Shown: positions 1-6,082 of the stretch, piece after piece | Position numbering within the stretch: position 1 is the first letter of the stretch | Layout: each line of letters starts with the position of its first letter | Source of the DNA: Bacillota bacterium | Lineage (GTDB): Bacteria > Bacillota_A > Clostridia > Lachnospirales > Bianqueaceae | Direction of reading: 5' to 3' | DNA: 13,656 bases | Assembly: GCA_017420625.1 (NCBI GenBank) | Contig: JAFOIR010000236.1 | Location: 1-13,656 of the forward strand | Notes under the pieces: generated by a model | Database searches by the model: none | The model's input: only the letters and a program-made list of their open reading frames with translations | Told to the model about the DNA's origin: nothing | Position numbers and translations under genes: made by a program

Positions 1-2
1 GC

Positions 3-428
3 GGGATCATGTTTCTTGCTGCTTTTATACTGGCAGGACTCAGCTTTCGGTTTGGATGGCTGATGCTTCCTTTTTCGGTCAGTATCATCTTCGGAGCAGT
101 TTTTCTGGCGGCCTATGCATTATATGCTGAAGTGCTCCGGGAGAACACCTATCTTTCCCGAACGATCGAAGTGCAGGAAAACCAAAAAGTGATTGATACA
201 GGACTCTATGGCATTGTACGGCATCCGATGTACATGGCGACGGTCTTTCTGTTTCTTGCGATGCCGCTGGTACTGGGATCCGTCATTTCATTTGTGATCA
301 TGCTGTGCTACATACCGATCATTGTCAAACGGATACGGAATGAAGAGCAGGTACTCACAAAGGATCTTAAAGGGTATGAGGCATACAAGAAGAAAGTGAA
401 GTACAGACTGATCCCGTACATTTGGTAA
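3..428 (+). CDS. Isoprenylcysteine carboxyl methyltransferase-like membrane protein (5' partial)
   Basis: This is the 3' part of an integral membrane methyltransferase of the isoprenylcysteine carboxylmethyltransferase/PEMT-like superfamily. The frame is open to the window edge, and the ATG at 9 is probably internal because family members are usually about 200 residues and only about 140 are here. Hydrophobic segments lie at about residues 1-15, 20-40 and 76-105 counted from that ATG. The family signature VIDTGLYGIVRHPMY (61-75) carries the Arg-His-Pro-x-Tyr motif of the SAM/substrate site. The C-terminal part, EEQVLTKDLKGYEAY followed by RLIPYIW, is also typical. Bacterial homologues are mostly of unknown substrate, so the methyl acceptor cannot be named. 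The stop codon at 426-428 abuts the remnant of a different gene in the same frame, which suggests a deletion joint just downstream. Confidence 0.85.
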   Translation, partial: GIMFLAAFILAGLSFRFGWLMLPFSVSIIFGAVFLAAYALYAEVLRENTYLSRTIEVQENQKVIDTGLYGIVRHPMYMATVFLFLAMPLVLGSVISFVIMLCYIPIIVKRIRNEEQVLTKDLKGYEAYKKKVKYRLIPYIW

Positions 429-431
429 AGT

Positions 432-1312
432 TCAGATTATAATGCCGCATATTCCAGTGCGGCTCCGTACAAAAAGAATAGAAGACCCTGGAAGCGTTTT
501 TGGGGTCACCTCAAGTCGGCAGTTTCTATGAAAATGCCTGGGGTCTTTATGATATGCACGGCAATGTCAATGAATGGTGCTGGGATTACTATGGTGCCTA
601 TGATCTGCAGGACAGTGTTGATCCTACAGGTGCTGAATCAGGTACGAGACATGTCTATCGCGGAGGAGGATGGAATGATTTCGGCAAGAATATGCGCAGT
701 GCCTATCGGGCTGCCGGTCAGTCAGATCTTATCGCTCCCAATCTGGGTGTTCGTCTCGTGCGCAATGCAGAAACAGAGGTAGAAGGAACGGTTACTGCAC
801 AGGAGTTCATTACCCAGGAAAAAACAGGGAACCGCATTTTGATTGCCTTCTTCTCCTGGAGCGGCAATACACGGGGGATTGCCTATGAGATTCAGGATCA
901 AACGGGTGCCGACCTGTTTGAGATCACATTGGTCGAACCTTATTCCACGAGTTATAACACGGTTTTGATGGAAGCTCAGGAAGATCAGCATAAACAGGCC
1001 AGACCGGAGATTGCTGATCCACTCTCAAGCATCGATGAATATGATGTGATACTGCTTTGATATCCCAACTGGTGGGCATCAATCCCGATGCCGATTGCAT
1101 CGTTCCTTGAGATGTATGACTTTTCAGGAAAAACGATCATACCATTTTGTTCTCATGGCGGGGGACGATTTGGCCAGAGTCTGACAGCCATCGCTAAACT
1201 AGCTCCCAATGCGGTTATGGGAGAAGGTCTTTCGATTCATTATTCCGGAGGATCTTCTATGCCGGATGATGTCGCTGATTGGCTGAATGTCAATGGAATC
1301 GAGCACCACTAA
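432..1312 (+). pseudogene. Decayed FGE-sulfatase-like / flavodoxin fusion gene
   Basis: This is a remnant of a two-domain protein. The first part is the C-terminal end of a formylglycine-generating-enzyme/EgtB/PvdO-like domain, with GLYDMHGNVNEW, VYRGGGW, RSAYR and LGVRLVR motifs at about 551-760. The two copper-binding cysteines of true FGE, expected after RGGxW, are absent. The second part (about 830-1312) is a flavodoxin-like domain with an FMN phosphate loop SWSGNTR and SIDEYD, YPNWW and DFSGK motifs, related to the intact flavodoxin downstream. Three lesions are visible. The N-terminal two thirds of the first domain is missing. Codons 435-479 (DYNAAYSSAAPYKKN) match the domain in a different frame from 482 onward, implying a one-base loss near 480. 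TGA at 1058-1060 interrupts the flavodoxin just before YPNWW, where a Gly (GGA) or Ala is normal. No promoter or ribosome site is visible at the front. It is very probably non-functional, although the part after the TGA could be reinitiated. Confidence 0.85.
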
Positions 1313-1327
1313 GATAAGATTGCCTGA

Positions 1328-2218
1328 TCAAAGAGGAAAAGCTACGGTATCCTGATAGAGCTTCTTCAAAATGGAAAGAAACAGCTTAAGCGATGGCCGC
1401 TGATCCTCTTTATGGGTGCACAGCACACAAGAGAAATTTTCAGGACAATCGAAGGGAATCCAGGCAAACTGATCGCTGTGATCATTCAGAAACCCTGGTG
1501 CTAAGCAGATGCCACGCCTGGCGGCTACGTTAGTGAGGGTGGTATCGTGATCTGCACTGTTAAAATATGAGATCTTCCCTGAACTGATCAACCGATGCTG
1601 CACTGCACGCAGAGAGGGTGGAGACCCTCCGCCCACCATCAATGTTTGTCCGAAAAGGTCTTTTTCGAGGATCAGGTTTTTCTGTGCAAGAGGATCATCT
1701 TTATTGACAATAAGATAAATGCGACTTGTAAAAAGATCATGGACCCGGATACCAGGAATTTGCCGGGTCTGTTCTTTTAGAGCAAATACAATATCTGCTT
1801 TATTTTGCAGAAACATTTCCATACTCCCCTCATAGCGGAATAAAGGAGTGATCTGAACGCCTGGCTCTTTTTCTGAAAAGATACTGATCGCTTCAGGAAG
1901 GAAACAAACAGCCTGACGAACCATCATGCAGATCGAAATACTGTCCTGATACATTGCACTGAAATTCTGACCCTGTTCGATCGCACGTTTAAGATCCTGC
2001 CGCATTCCTGTTAAGAAGGAAACGAACTGTGCTCCGGCTGGTGTCAGAGAAGCGCCTTTGCCGCTCCGTTCGAAGATGGCAAAACCGATCTCATCCTCAA
2101 GAAGTTTGATCTGATAGGAAAAAGTAGGCTGACTGACAAACAGATTATCAGCTGCCCGGCTGAAGTTCAATGTATGAGCGAGTTCTATACAGTAATCGAT
2201 TTGTTTCGTTGTCATCAT
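1328..2218 (-). CDS. LysR family transcriptional regulator
   Basis: A LysR-type regulator of about 296 residues, the usual family length. The N-terminal winged helix-turn-helix (about residues 1-60) contains the typical LNFSRAADNLFVSQPTFSYQ and LLEDEIG elements, followed by RSGKGASLTPAG. The remainder is a periplasmic-binding-protein-like effector domain. GTG at 2224 would also be in frame, but ATG at 2218 or 2215 fits better because AGGTG lies 3-6 nt ahead of these codons. The gene is divergent from an intact flavodoxin and aldo/keto reductase and convergent with the decayed flavodoxin fusion, ending 15 nt from it. Its extended -10 promoter overlaps the flavodoxin promoter, and a T-N11-A dyad lies between them. 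This is the classic layout for an autoregulated LysR protein controlling its divergent neighbour. The co-inducer is unknown; a redox or electrophile signal is my inference from the targets. Confidence 0.93.
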   Translation of the reverse strand: MMTTKQIDYCIELAHTLNFSRAADNLFVSQPTFSYQIKLLEDEIGFAIFERSGKGASLTPAGAQFVSFLTGMRQDLKRAIEQGQNFSAMYQDSISICMMVRQAVCFLPEAISIFSEKEPGVQITPLFRYEGSMEMFLQNKADIVFALKEQTRQIPGIRVHDLFTSRIYLIVNKDDPLAQKNLILEKDLFGQTLMVGGGSPPSLRAVQHRLISSGKISYFNSADHDTTLTNVAARRGICLAPGFLNDHSDQFAWIPFDCPENFSCVLCTHKEDQRPSLKLFLSILKKLYQDTVAFPL

Positions 2219-2246
2219 CAACACCTGCTATTTAAAATTTCAATCA

Positions 2247-2276
2247 AGTATAACATGATCCGATTGGACTTTGCAA
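2247..2276 (-). promoter_or_regulatory. Promoter of the lysR gene
   Basis: Read on the minus strand, TTGCAA (2271-2276) is followed after 18 nt by TATACT (2247-2252), with an upstream TG giving an extended -10 (TGTTATACT). It lies about 30 nt from the lysR start codon. Its -35 shares bases with the dyad and sits next to the -35 of the divergent flavodoxin promoter. Confidence 0.6.
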
Positions 2277-2277
2277 T
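2263..2277. promoter_or_regulatory. Candidate LysR operator (T-N11-A dyad)
   Basis: The 15-base stretch ATTG-N7-CAAT is an interrupted perfect dyad containing the T-N11-A pattern typical of LysR-type binding sites. It sits between the divergent lysR and flavodoxin genes and covers the -35 elements of both promoters. Binding here could repress lysR and modulate flavodoxin expression. This assignment rests on sequence pattern and position only. Confidence 0.5.
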
Positions 2278-2293
2278 AGCAATACAATATAAT
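2264..2293 (+). promoter_or_regulatory. Promoter of the flavodoxin / aldo-keto reductase operon
   Basis: A perfect TATAAT -10 at 2288-2293 is preceded at 18 nt by TTGGAC (2264-2269), a weak match to TTGACA. A poor -35 next to a LysR dyad suits an activated promoter. Transcription would start near 2300, leaving a leader of about 50 nt before the flavodoxin start. Confidence 0.65.
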
Positions 2294-2350
2294 AAAACCA
2301 TAAAAAGAATAAAAACGGTTCTGAAATAAATGAATCAGGAGGATATGACA

Positions 2351-2872
2351 ATGGCTAAGACATTAATTGCCTTTTTTTCAAGGGCAGATGAGAATTATTT
2401 CGGCGGTGCAATGCGGTATGTAAAAGTAGGCAATACAGAGATTGTCTGCGGCTTAATAAATGAAATGATCGAAGCCGACAGTTTTAAGATCGAGATGAAA
2501 GAACCCTATTCACCGGTATATATGGCCTGTATCGAAGAAGCGAAGAAGGATCTCAGATCTGATGCTCGTCCGCAGTTGGTTGCTTATCCGGATTCGATCG
2601 ATGAGTATGATACGATCATATTGGCTTATCCGAATTACTGGGGTACGATGCCGATGGCTGTATTCACTTTCCTGGAGGCATTTGATTTTTCTGGTATGAC
2701 CATCCTTCCTTTGTGCACGAATGAAGGCAGCGGAATGGGCGGCAGTGAACGGGATATCAGGAAGACCTGTCCAGGTGCAACCGTAAAAGCAGGACTTTCC
2801 ATAACCGGAAGCCAGGCAGCAAATGCGACAGCTAACGTACAGAGATGGCTTTCGAAAAATAACCTGCTGTAA
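2351..2872 (+). CDS. Flavodoxin family protein
   Basis: A 173-residue flavodoxin-like FMN protein, probably a cytoplasmic electron carrier or small quinone/nitro reductase. MAKTLIAFFSRADENYF begins with the first beta strand and the phosphate-binding region, which here is longer than in classical flavodoxin and ends in VGNTE. SIDEYDTIILAYPNYWGTMP is the second flavin-binding segment, and FDFSGMTILPLCTNEGSGMG is the third. Frames also open at 2330 and 2345, but AGGAGG at 2337-2342 lies exactly 8 nt before ATG 2351. That makes 2351 the likely start and the ATG at 2330 part of the leader. An aldo/keto reductase follows after about 41 nt, so the two are probably co-transcribed from the promoter at 2264-2293 under LysR control. 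It is a paralogue of the broken flavodoxin at 830-1312. Its physiological partner is unknown. Confidence 0.93.
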   Translation: MAKTLIAFFSRADENYFGGAMRYVKVGNTEIVCGLINEMIEADSFKIEMKEPYSPVYMACIEEAKKDLRSDARPQLVAYPDSIDEYDTIILAYPNYWGTMPMAVFTFLEAFDFSGMTILPLCTNEGSGMGGSERDIRKTCPGATVKAGLSITGSQAANATANVQRWLSKNNLL

Positions 2873-2913
2873 TCAAATGTAAAAAGTGCATAATGAACCA
2901 GGAGTATGTAAGC

Positions 2914-3876
2914 GTGAAAAAAAGATTTCTTCGAGATATAGAGGTTTCAGAAGTAGGAATGGGCTGCATGGCCTTCTCCCATGGTTACGGACAAATACCG
3001 GATGAGCAATACAGCATCGAAGCCATTCAAAACGCCTATGAGCATGGCTGTACTTTTTTTGATACGGCGGAAGTTTACAGCCCCAATCTTTCCGGCATCG
3101 GACACAATGAGCTGATCGTTGGAAAAGCACTGAAGGGCCTTCGGGAGAATGTTGTGATAGCCACAAAACTGATGCTTCACGGGTTCACTTCCGGAAGCGT
3201 TTACCGGACGATCCGGGATCATCTGGAAGGATCTCTGGAAAGGCTGCAGACAGAATATGTGGATGTTTATTATCTTCATCGTATGAGCAGCGTGCCGGTA
3301 GAAAAGGTAGCGGAAGCGATGGGAAGGCTGATCGATGACGGTCTGATCCGCGGCTGGGGACTTTCCCAGGTGGACGTTGATGTGATCGATCGGGCTCAGC
3401 AGGTCACCCCGCTTTCTGCAATTCAAAATATCTATTCCATGGTGGAACGTGATTCTGAAGCAAAGATCATTCCTTATTGTGTAAAGAATCGTATTGGATT
3501 CGTGCCTTTCTTTCCCATTGCCAGTGGTCTTCTTTCCGGGAAAATCACACCTCAGACACAATTTGAAAAGAACGATGATGTGAGAAACTGGGTTCCGCAG
3601 CTTTCACGTACCAATATTGCCGGCAACCAACCGATCGTAGAAATGCTGAAAGAGTTTGCAGAGAAGAAAAACGCAACGCCAGCACAAATCAGTCTGGCCT
3701 GGATGCTGCATAAGTATCCCAATGTCGTACCGATCCCGGGATCAAAAAACAAGGAGCGGATCATCGAGAATCTCGATTCCTCCAATGTGGAATTGACCGA
3801 AGATGAATTCCGTACTTTAGAGGAATCTTTGAATGGGCTGAAGGTTTATGGACATCGCGGGCTGGGAGGATTCTAG
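2914..3876 (+). CDS. Aldo/keto reductase
   Basis: A 320-residue NADP(H)-dependent aldo/keto reductase with a TIM-barrel fold. The catalytic tetrad is visible: Asp50 and Tyr55 in FFDTAEVYS, Lys85 in IATKL and His122 in YYLHR. VVPIPGSKNKERIIENL near the C-terminus is the family's cofactor-binding segment. ATG at 2893 is in frame but has no ribosome site, whereas AGGAG at 2900-2904 stands 9 nt before GTG 2914. I therefore take GTG as the start, giving MKKRFLRDIEVSEVGMGCM, a normal family N-terminus. It follows the flavodoxin closely and precedes a truncated short-chain dehydrogenase. The trio probably formed a LysR-controlled redox or carbonyl detoxification operon. The substrate cannot be read from sequence. 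Confidence 0.93.
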   Translation: MKKRFLRDIEVSEVGMGCMAFSHGYGQIPDEQYSIEAIQNAYEHGCTFFDTAEVYSPNLSGIGHNELIVGKALKGLRENVVIATKLMLHGFTSGSVYRTIRDHLEGSLERLQTEYVDVYYLHRMSSVPVEKVAEAMGRLIDDGLIRGWGLSQVDVDVIDRAQQVTPLSAIQNIYSMVERDSEAKIIPYCVKNRIGFVPFFPIASGLLSGKITPQTQFEKNDDVRNWVPQLSRTNIAGNQPIVEMLKEFAEKKNATPAQISLAWMLHKYPNVVPIPGSKNKERIIENLDSSNVELTEDEFRTLEESLNGLKVYGHRGLGGF

Positions 3877-3897
3877 AATGAAGAAAAATCCACATGA

Positions 3898-4533
3898 GAA
3901 GCTTTTGCAGAAAAAGCTGCATCGCTCGGCGAAGTAAAATACTTTATCGATACAGCCGGTGCATCACCCAACCAGGCTTCTCCTGAACATATTCTGAAAC
4001 TGGATATGGTAGGTACCGGTTATGCCGTGGATGCATTCGGGAAAGTCATGGCAAAAGGCGGTGCAGGACTTGTTATCTCCAGCCAGACCGGTTATATGTA
4101 TCCGATTCCGAATGAGATTGAACTTCAGATCCTTCAAACCCCGACAGACGAACTGATGGATCTTCCGTTTGTAAAGGAAACAGCGATGCAGCGTTCCGGA
4201 ATTGCCTACATGATCGCGAAACGCATCAATCATCTGCAGGTACAGAAGGCTGCTGCTACGACATGGAAACAACGCAGAGCCAGAATCAATACGATCAGCC
4301 CGGGAGTCATTGTCACCCCGCTGGCATATGATGAATTTTCCGCTGCAGGAGAAGGATATCAACGTATGCTTGACAATTCTGCTGCAGAACGCAGCGGGAC
4401 TTCGGATGAAATTGCCGAAGCCGGCGCTTTCCTGCTGGGTGAACATGCCGGATTCATTACCGGAACTGACCTTCTGATCGACGGTGGTGTTATCGCTGCT
4501 ATCAGAACAGGCCAGCATCAGTTGGGCAGATAA
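3898..4533 (+). pseudogene. Short-chain dehydrogenase/reductase, 5'-truncated
   Basis: This is the C-terminal three quarters of a short-chain dehydrogenase. Homology is readable from codon 3898 (EAFAEKAASLGEVKYF) directly after an in-frame TGA at 3895-3897. The first usable ATG is at 4006, well inside the fold. Visible family elements are DTAGASPNQASPE (the NAG-equivalent strand), ISSQTG with the catalytic Ser, AYMIAKR with the catalytic Tyr-x-x-x-Lys, RINTISPGVIVTPL, and a C-terminal GFITGTDLLIDGG. The first 65-70 residues, including the Gly-rich NAD(P)-binding turn, are missing; full-length relatives are about 275-280 residues. No ribosome site precedes 4006. The remnant begins about 20 nt after the aldo/keto reductase stop, consistent with a deletion that removed the gene's start. 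A short protein from 4006 (175 aa) could still be made but should lack dinucleotide binding. Confidence 0.85.
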
Positions 4534-4560
4534 ACACTGACTGCCAGGAATCGATCCATA

Positions 4561-4589
4561 TTGACACGTGACCGCTCGTTCACTATAAT
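4561..4589 (+). promoter_or_regulatory. Consensus sigma-A promoter of the kinase/methyltransferase pair
   Basis: A perfect TTGACA (4561-4566) is separated by 17 nt from a perfect TATAAT (4584-4589). The expected start is near A4596, giving a leader of about 38 nt before ATG 4634. Spacer and -10 lie within the left arm and loop of an inverted repeat (see next entry). Confidence 0.88.
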
Positions 4590-4608
4590 AGGAGGACGAG
4601 CGGTTTTT
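4571..4608 (+). terminator. Terminator-like inverted repeat enclosing the promoter
   Basis: ACCGCTCGT (4571-4579) pairs perfectly with ACGAGCGGT (4596-4604) over a 16-nt loop, followed by TTTTT (4604-4608, its first T shared with the stem). It could end transcripts arriving from the dehydrogenase remnant. The loop contains the TATAAT box and the predicted start falls on the first base of the right arm. Transcripts initiated here therefore lack the left arm and escape the hairpin. An alternative reading is an operator for a dyad-binding repressor. Confidence 0.6.
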
Positions 4609-4633
4609 ATTATGGGAAAAGGGAGATACGTAA

Positions 4634-5236
4634 ATGGCGAATCTGATCGTAGTCTGCGGACCGCAGGCTGTAGGCAAAATGACAGTAGCGGAAAGTCTGA
4701 GAGATAAACTGAAATACAATTTAATGATGAACCATGACAGTATTGAAATATCTGATCGGATCTTTGGATTTGGTACACCAGCCCAAAGAGAATTCAATTC
4801 TTATTTCAGAGAGAAAGCTTTTGAGCTGGCTGTTAAGCATCAGGTGGATCTGATCTTTACCTATGTCTGTGCGTTTGAAATGAAGGAGGAAAAAGACTAT
4901 CTGACAAATCTGTCTGACCAGTTTACCAAAAGCGGCGGCAGTTTCTTTTTTGTTGAACTGAGTGCGAGCCTGGAGGCAAGACTGGCGAGGAATGAAACAC
5001 CACATCGGATGGAACGCAAAGCATCCAAACGGGATCTTGTCTGGAGCAAAGCCAATCTGCTGAAAGATACGAAAGAGCATAGATTAAATTCAGATGAAGG
5101 TGAAATCTGGTTTACAAACCATCTGAAGATTGATAATACCAACCTGTCTCCTGAAGAGGTCGCAGATCTGGTTATCAGGACTTTTGATTTGAAAGCAAAC
5201 GATAAGGAGGAAAAGGAATATCGTTATGGCGTATGA
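4634..5236 (+). CDS. P-loop NTPase / kinase-like protein
   Basis: A 200-residue cytoplasmic P-loop protein. The Walker A sequence GPQAVGKMT spans residues 9-17, in the position and style of small kinases (shikimate kinase, adenylate kinase and zeta-toxin-like AAA proteins). The later LIFTYVCAF strand may hold the second part of the nucleotide site, and HRMERKASKRD supplies an Arg/Lys-rich lid-like segment. The substrate is not identifiable. GGGAG at 4621-4625 sits 8 nt before the ATG. The gene has its own consensus promoter, and its 3' end overlaps the following methyltransferase by 11 nt, indicating translational coupling. The two products probably act in one process, but I know of no established pathway for this pair. 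A general 'AAA family ATPase' label is the safe call. Confidence 0.8.
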   Translation: MANLIVVCGPQAVGKMTVAESLRDKLKYNLMMNHDSIEISDRIFGFGTPAQREFNSYFREKAFELAVKHQVDLIFTYVCAFEMKEEKDYLTNLSDQFTKSGGSFFFVELSASLEARLARNETPHRMERKASKRDLVWSKANLLKDTKEHRLNSDEGEIWFTNHLKIDNTNLSPEEVADLVIRTFDLKANDKEEKEYRYGV

Positions 5237-5957
5237 GAAGATCGTTCAGGATAATCAGAATCTGGTCAAATTCTGGGATCAGGTCTTTACTGAGTTGCCG
5301 GAAGAAGAAACGGAATTAACGGAAGATGAGGATAGCTTCAAAGAATTAGCTCCTTCTGAGAAACTCTTTGAAGCAGCTTGTACTTTGGGACATAAGAAAA
5401 AGGTTCTGGACTTTGGCTGCGGGACAGCCTGGGCATCCATTATTGCTGCCAAAAGCGGGTGTAAGGATGTGACAGCTGTCGATGCAGCACCAGGTGCTGT
5501 AAAAGCTGCTCAAACATATTCTTCCCGATACGGTATGGAAAGCAGTATTCATCTTGCCTGTGGTGGGCTGGACTTCCTTCAGTCAGTTCCTTCTGATACG
5601 TATGACGGGATCATCTGTTCGAACGTGCTGGATGTTATTCCAACGGAAACAGCGGATCAGATCATCCGGGAATTTGCCAGAATTGCGACAGCAGATGTCT
5701 GTGTGTTTATCGGGATGAATTACTATCTGTCTCCGGATATGGCTGACAAAAGAGGGCTCACATTGGAGGACGGAAACCGTCTGTATGTGGATGGTGTTTT
5801 GCGTCTCGTATCCCGCAGTGACGAAGAATGGGAGCAACTTTTTTCACATTGTTTTGCTGTCGTGAAACGAGAGTATTTTGCCTGGCCGGGAGAAGAAAAA
5901 CCGACCAGACGATTATTTTGTCTGCAGAAAAAAGAAGAGCAGAAAAAAGAGGTGTAA
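5226..5957 (+). CDS. Class I SAM-dependent methyltransferase
   Basis: A 243-residue class I methyltransferase. Motif I is VLDFGCGTAW (60-69), the acidic SAM-ribose residue is probably Asp86 in VTAVDAAPGAV, and the motif IV region is YDGIICSNVLDVIP (126-139). This layout is of the Methyltransf_11/UbiE-like kind, often acting on small molecules. The acceptor is unknown. The N-terminal 40 residues are acidic (PEEETELTEDEDSF). Translation starts at ATG 5226, inside the end of the kinase-like gene, with AAGGA 8 nt upstream. The C-terminus is a charged lysine/glutamate tail. No clear terminator follows, so transcripts may run on toward the next gene, which also has its own promoter. Confidence 0.9.
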   Translation: MAYEKIVQDNQNLVKFWDQVFTELPEEETELTEDEDSFKELAPSEKLFEAACTLGHKKKVLDFGCGTAWASIIAAKSGCKDVTAVDAAPGAVKAAQTYSSRYGMESSIHLACGGLDFLQSVPSDTYDGIICSNVLDVIPTETADQIIREFARIATADVCVFIGMNYYLSPDMADKRGLTLEDGNRLYVDGVLRLVSRSDEEWEQLFSHCFAVVKREYFAWPGEEKPTRRLFCLQKKEEQKKEV

Positions 5958-5991
5958 AATCGCTGAAACCTGCCTGAAAATGGACGGGAAG

Positions 5992-6011
5992 TTGTTACAA
6001 ATTTGTTACAA
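5992..6011 (+). repeat. Tandem TTGTTACAA direct repeat, candidate operator
   Basis: The 9-mer TTGTTACAA occurs at 5992-6000 and again at 6003-6011, centre to centre 11 bp, one helical turn. Each copy is itself a near-dyad (TTGT-T-ACAA). The pair ends 8-9 bp upstream of the -35 of the next promoter, a typical activator position. The binding protein is unknown. Confidence 0.5.
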
Positions 6012-6019
6012 TATTCTTC

Positions 6020-6048
6020 TGTACATTTTGCTCTGCATCTGATATAAT
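6020..6048 (+). promoter_or_regulatory. Promoter of the 584-residue membrane protein gene
   Basis: An extended -10, TGATATAAT (TATAAT at 6043-6048), has TGTACA (6020-6025) 17 nt upstream as a moderate -35. Transcription would start near 6055, about 28 nt before the ATG at 6083. GAGGTG at 6071-6076 is the ribosome site. Confidence 0.65.
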
Positions 6049-6082
6049 GTTCGAATGAAGTCTTATCATCGAGGTGTAAATA

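Noticed and set aside
444..463. Hairpin GCCGCA-N8-TGCGGC as a terminator after the first gene
   Set aside because: The stem is only 6 bp, there is no T tract after it, and the bases read as FGE-domain codons.
1058..1060. In-frame TGA in the flavodoxin domain as selenocysteine or TGA-Trp recoding
   Set aside because: The position is normally Gly or Ala, not Cys or Trp. TGA ends several intact genes here, the tRNA-Trp has anticodon CCA, and the same gene already has other lesions. A GGA to TGA nonsense change is simpler.
3878..3937. Small open frame encoding a 19-residue lysine-rich peptide between the reductase and the dehydrogenase remnant
   Set aside because: There is no ribosome site, and it is in a different frame from clear dehydrogenase homology in the same bases.
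3964..4797. Minus-strand open frame of 277 codons opposite the dehydrogenase remnant and kinase start
   Set aside because: It runs through a consensus promoter and hairpin, has no recognisable domain, and lies opposite real coding homology.
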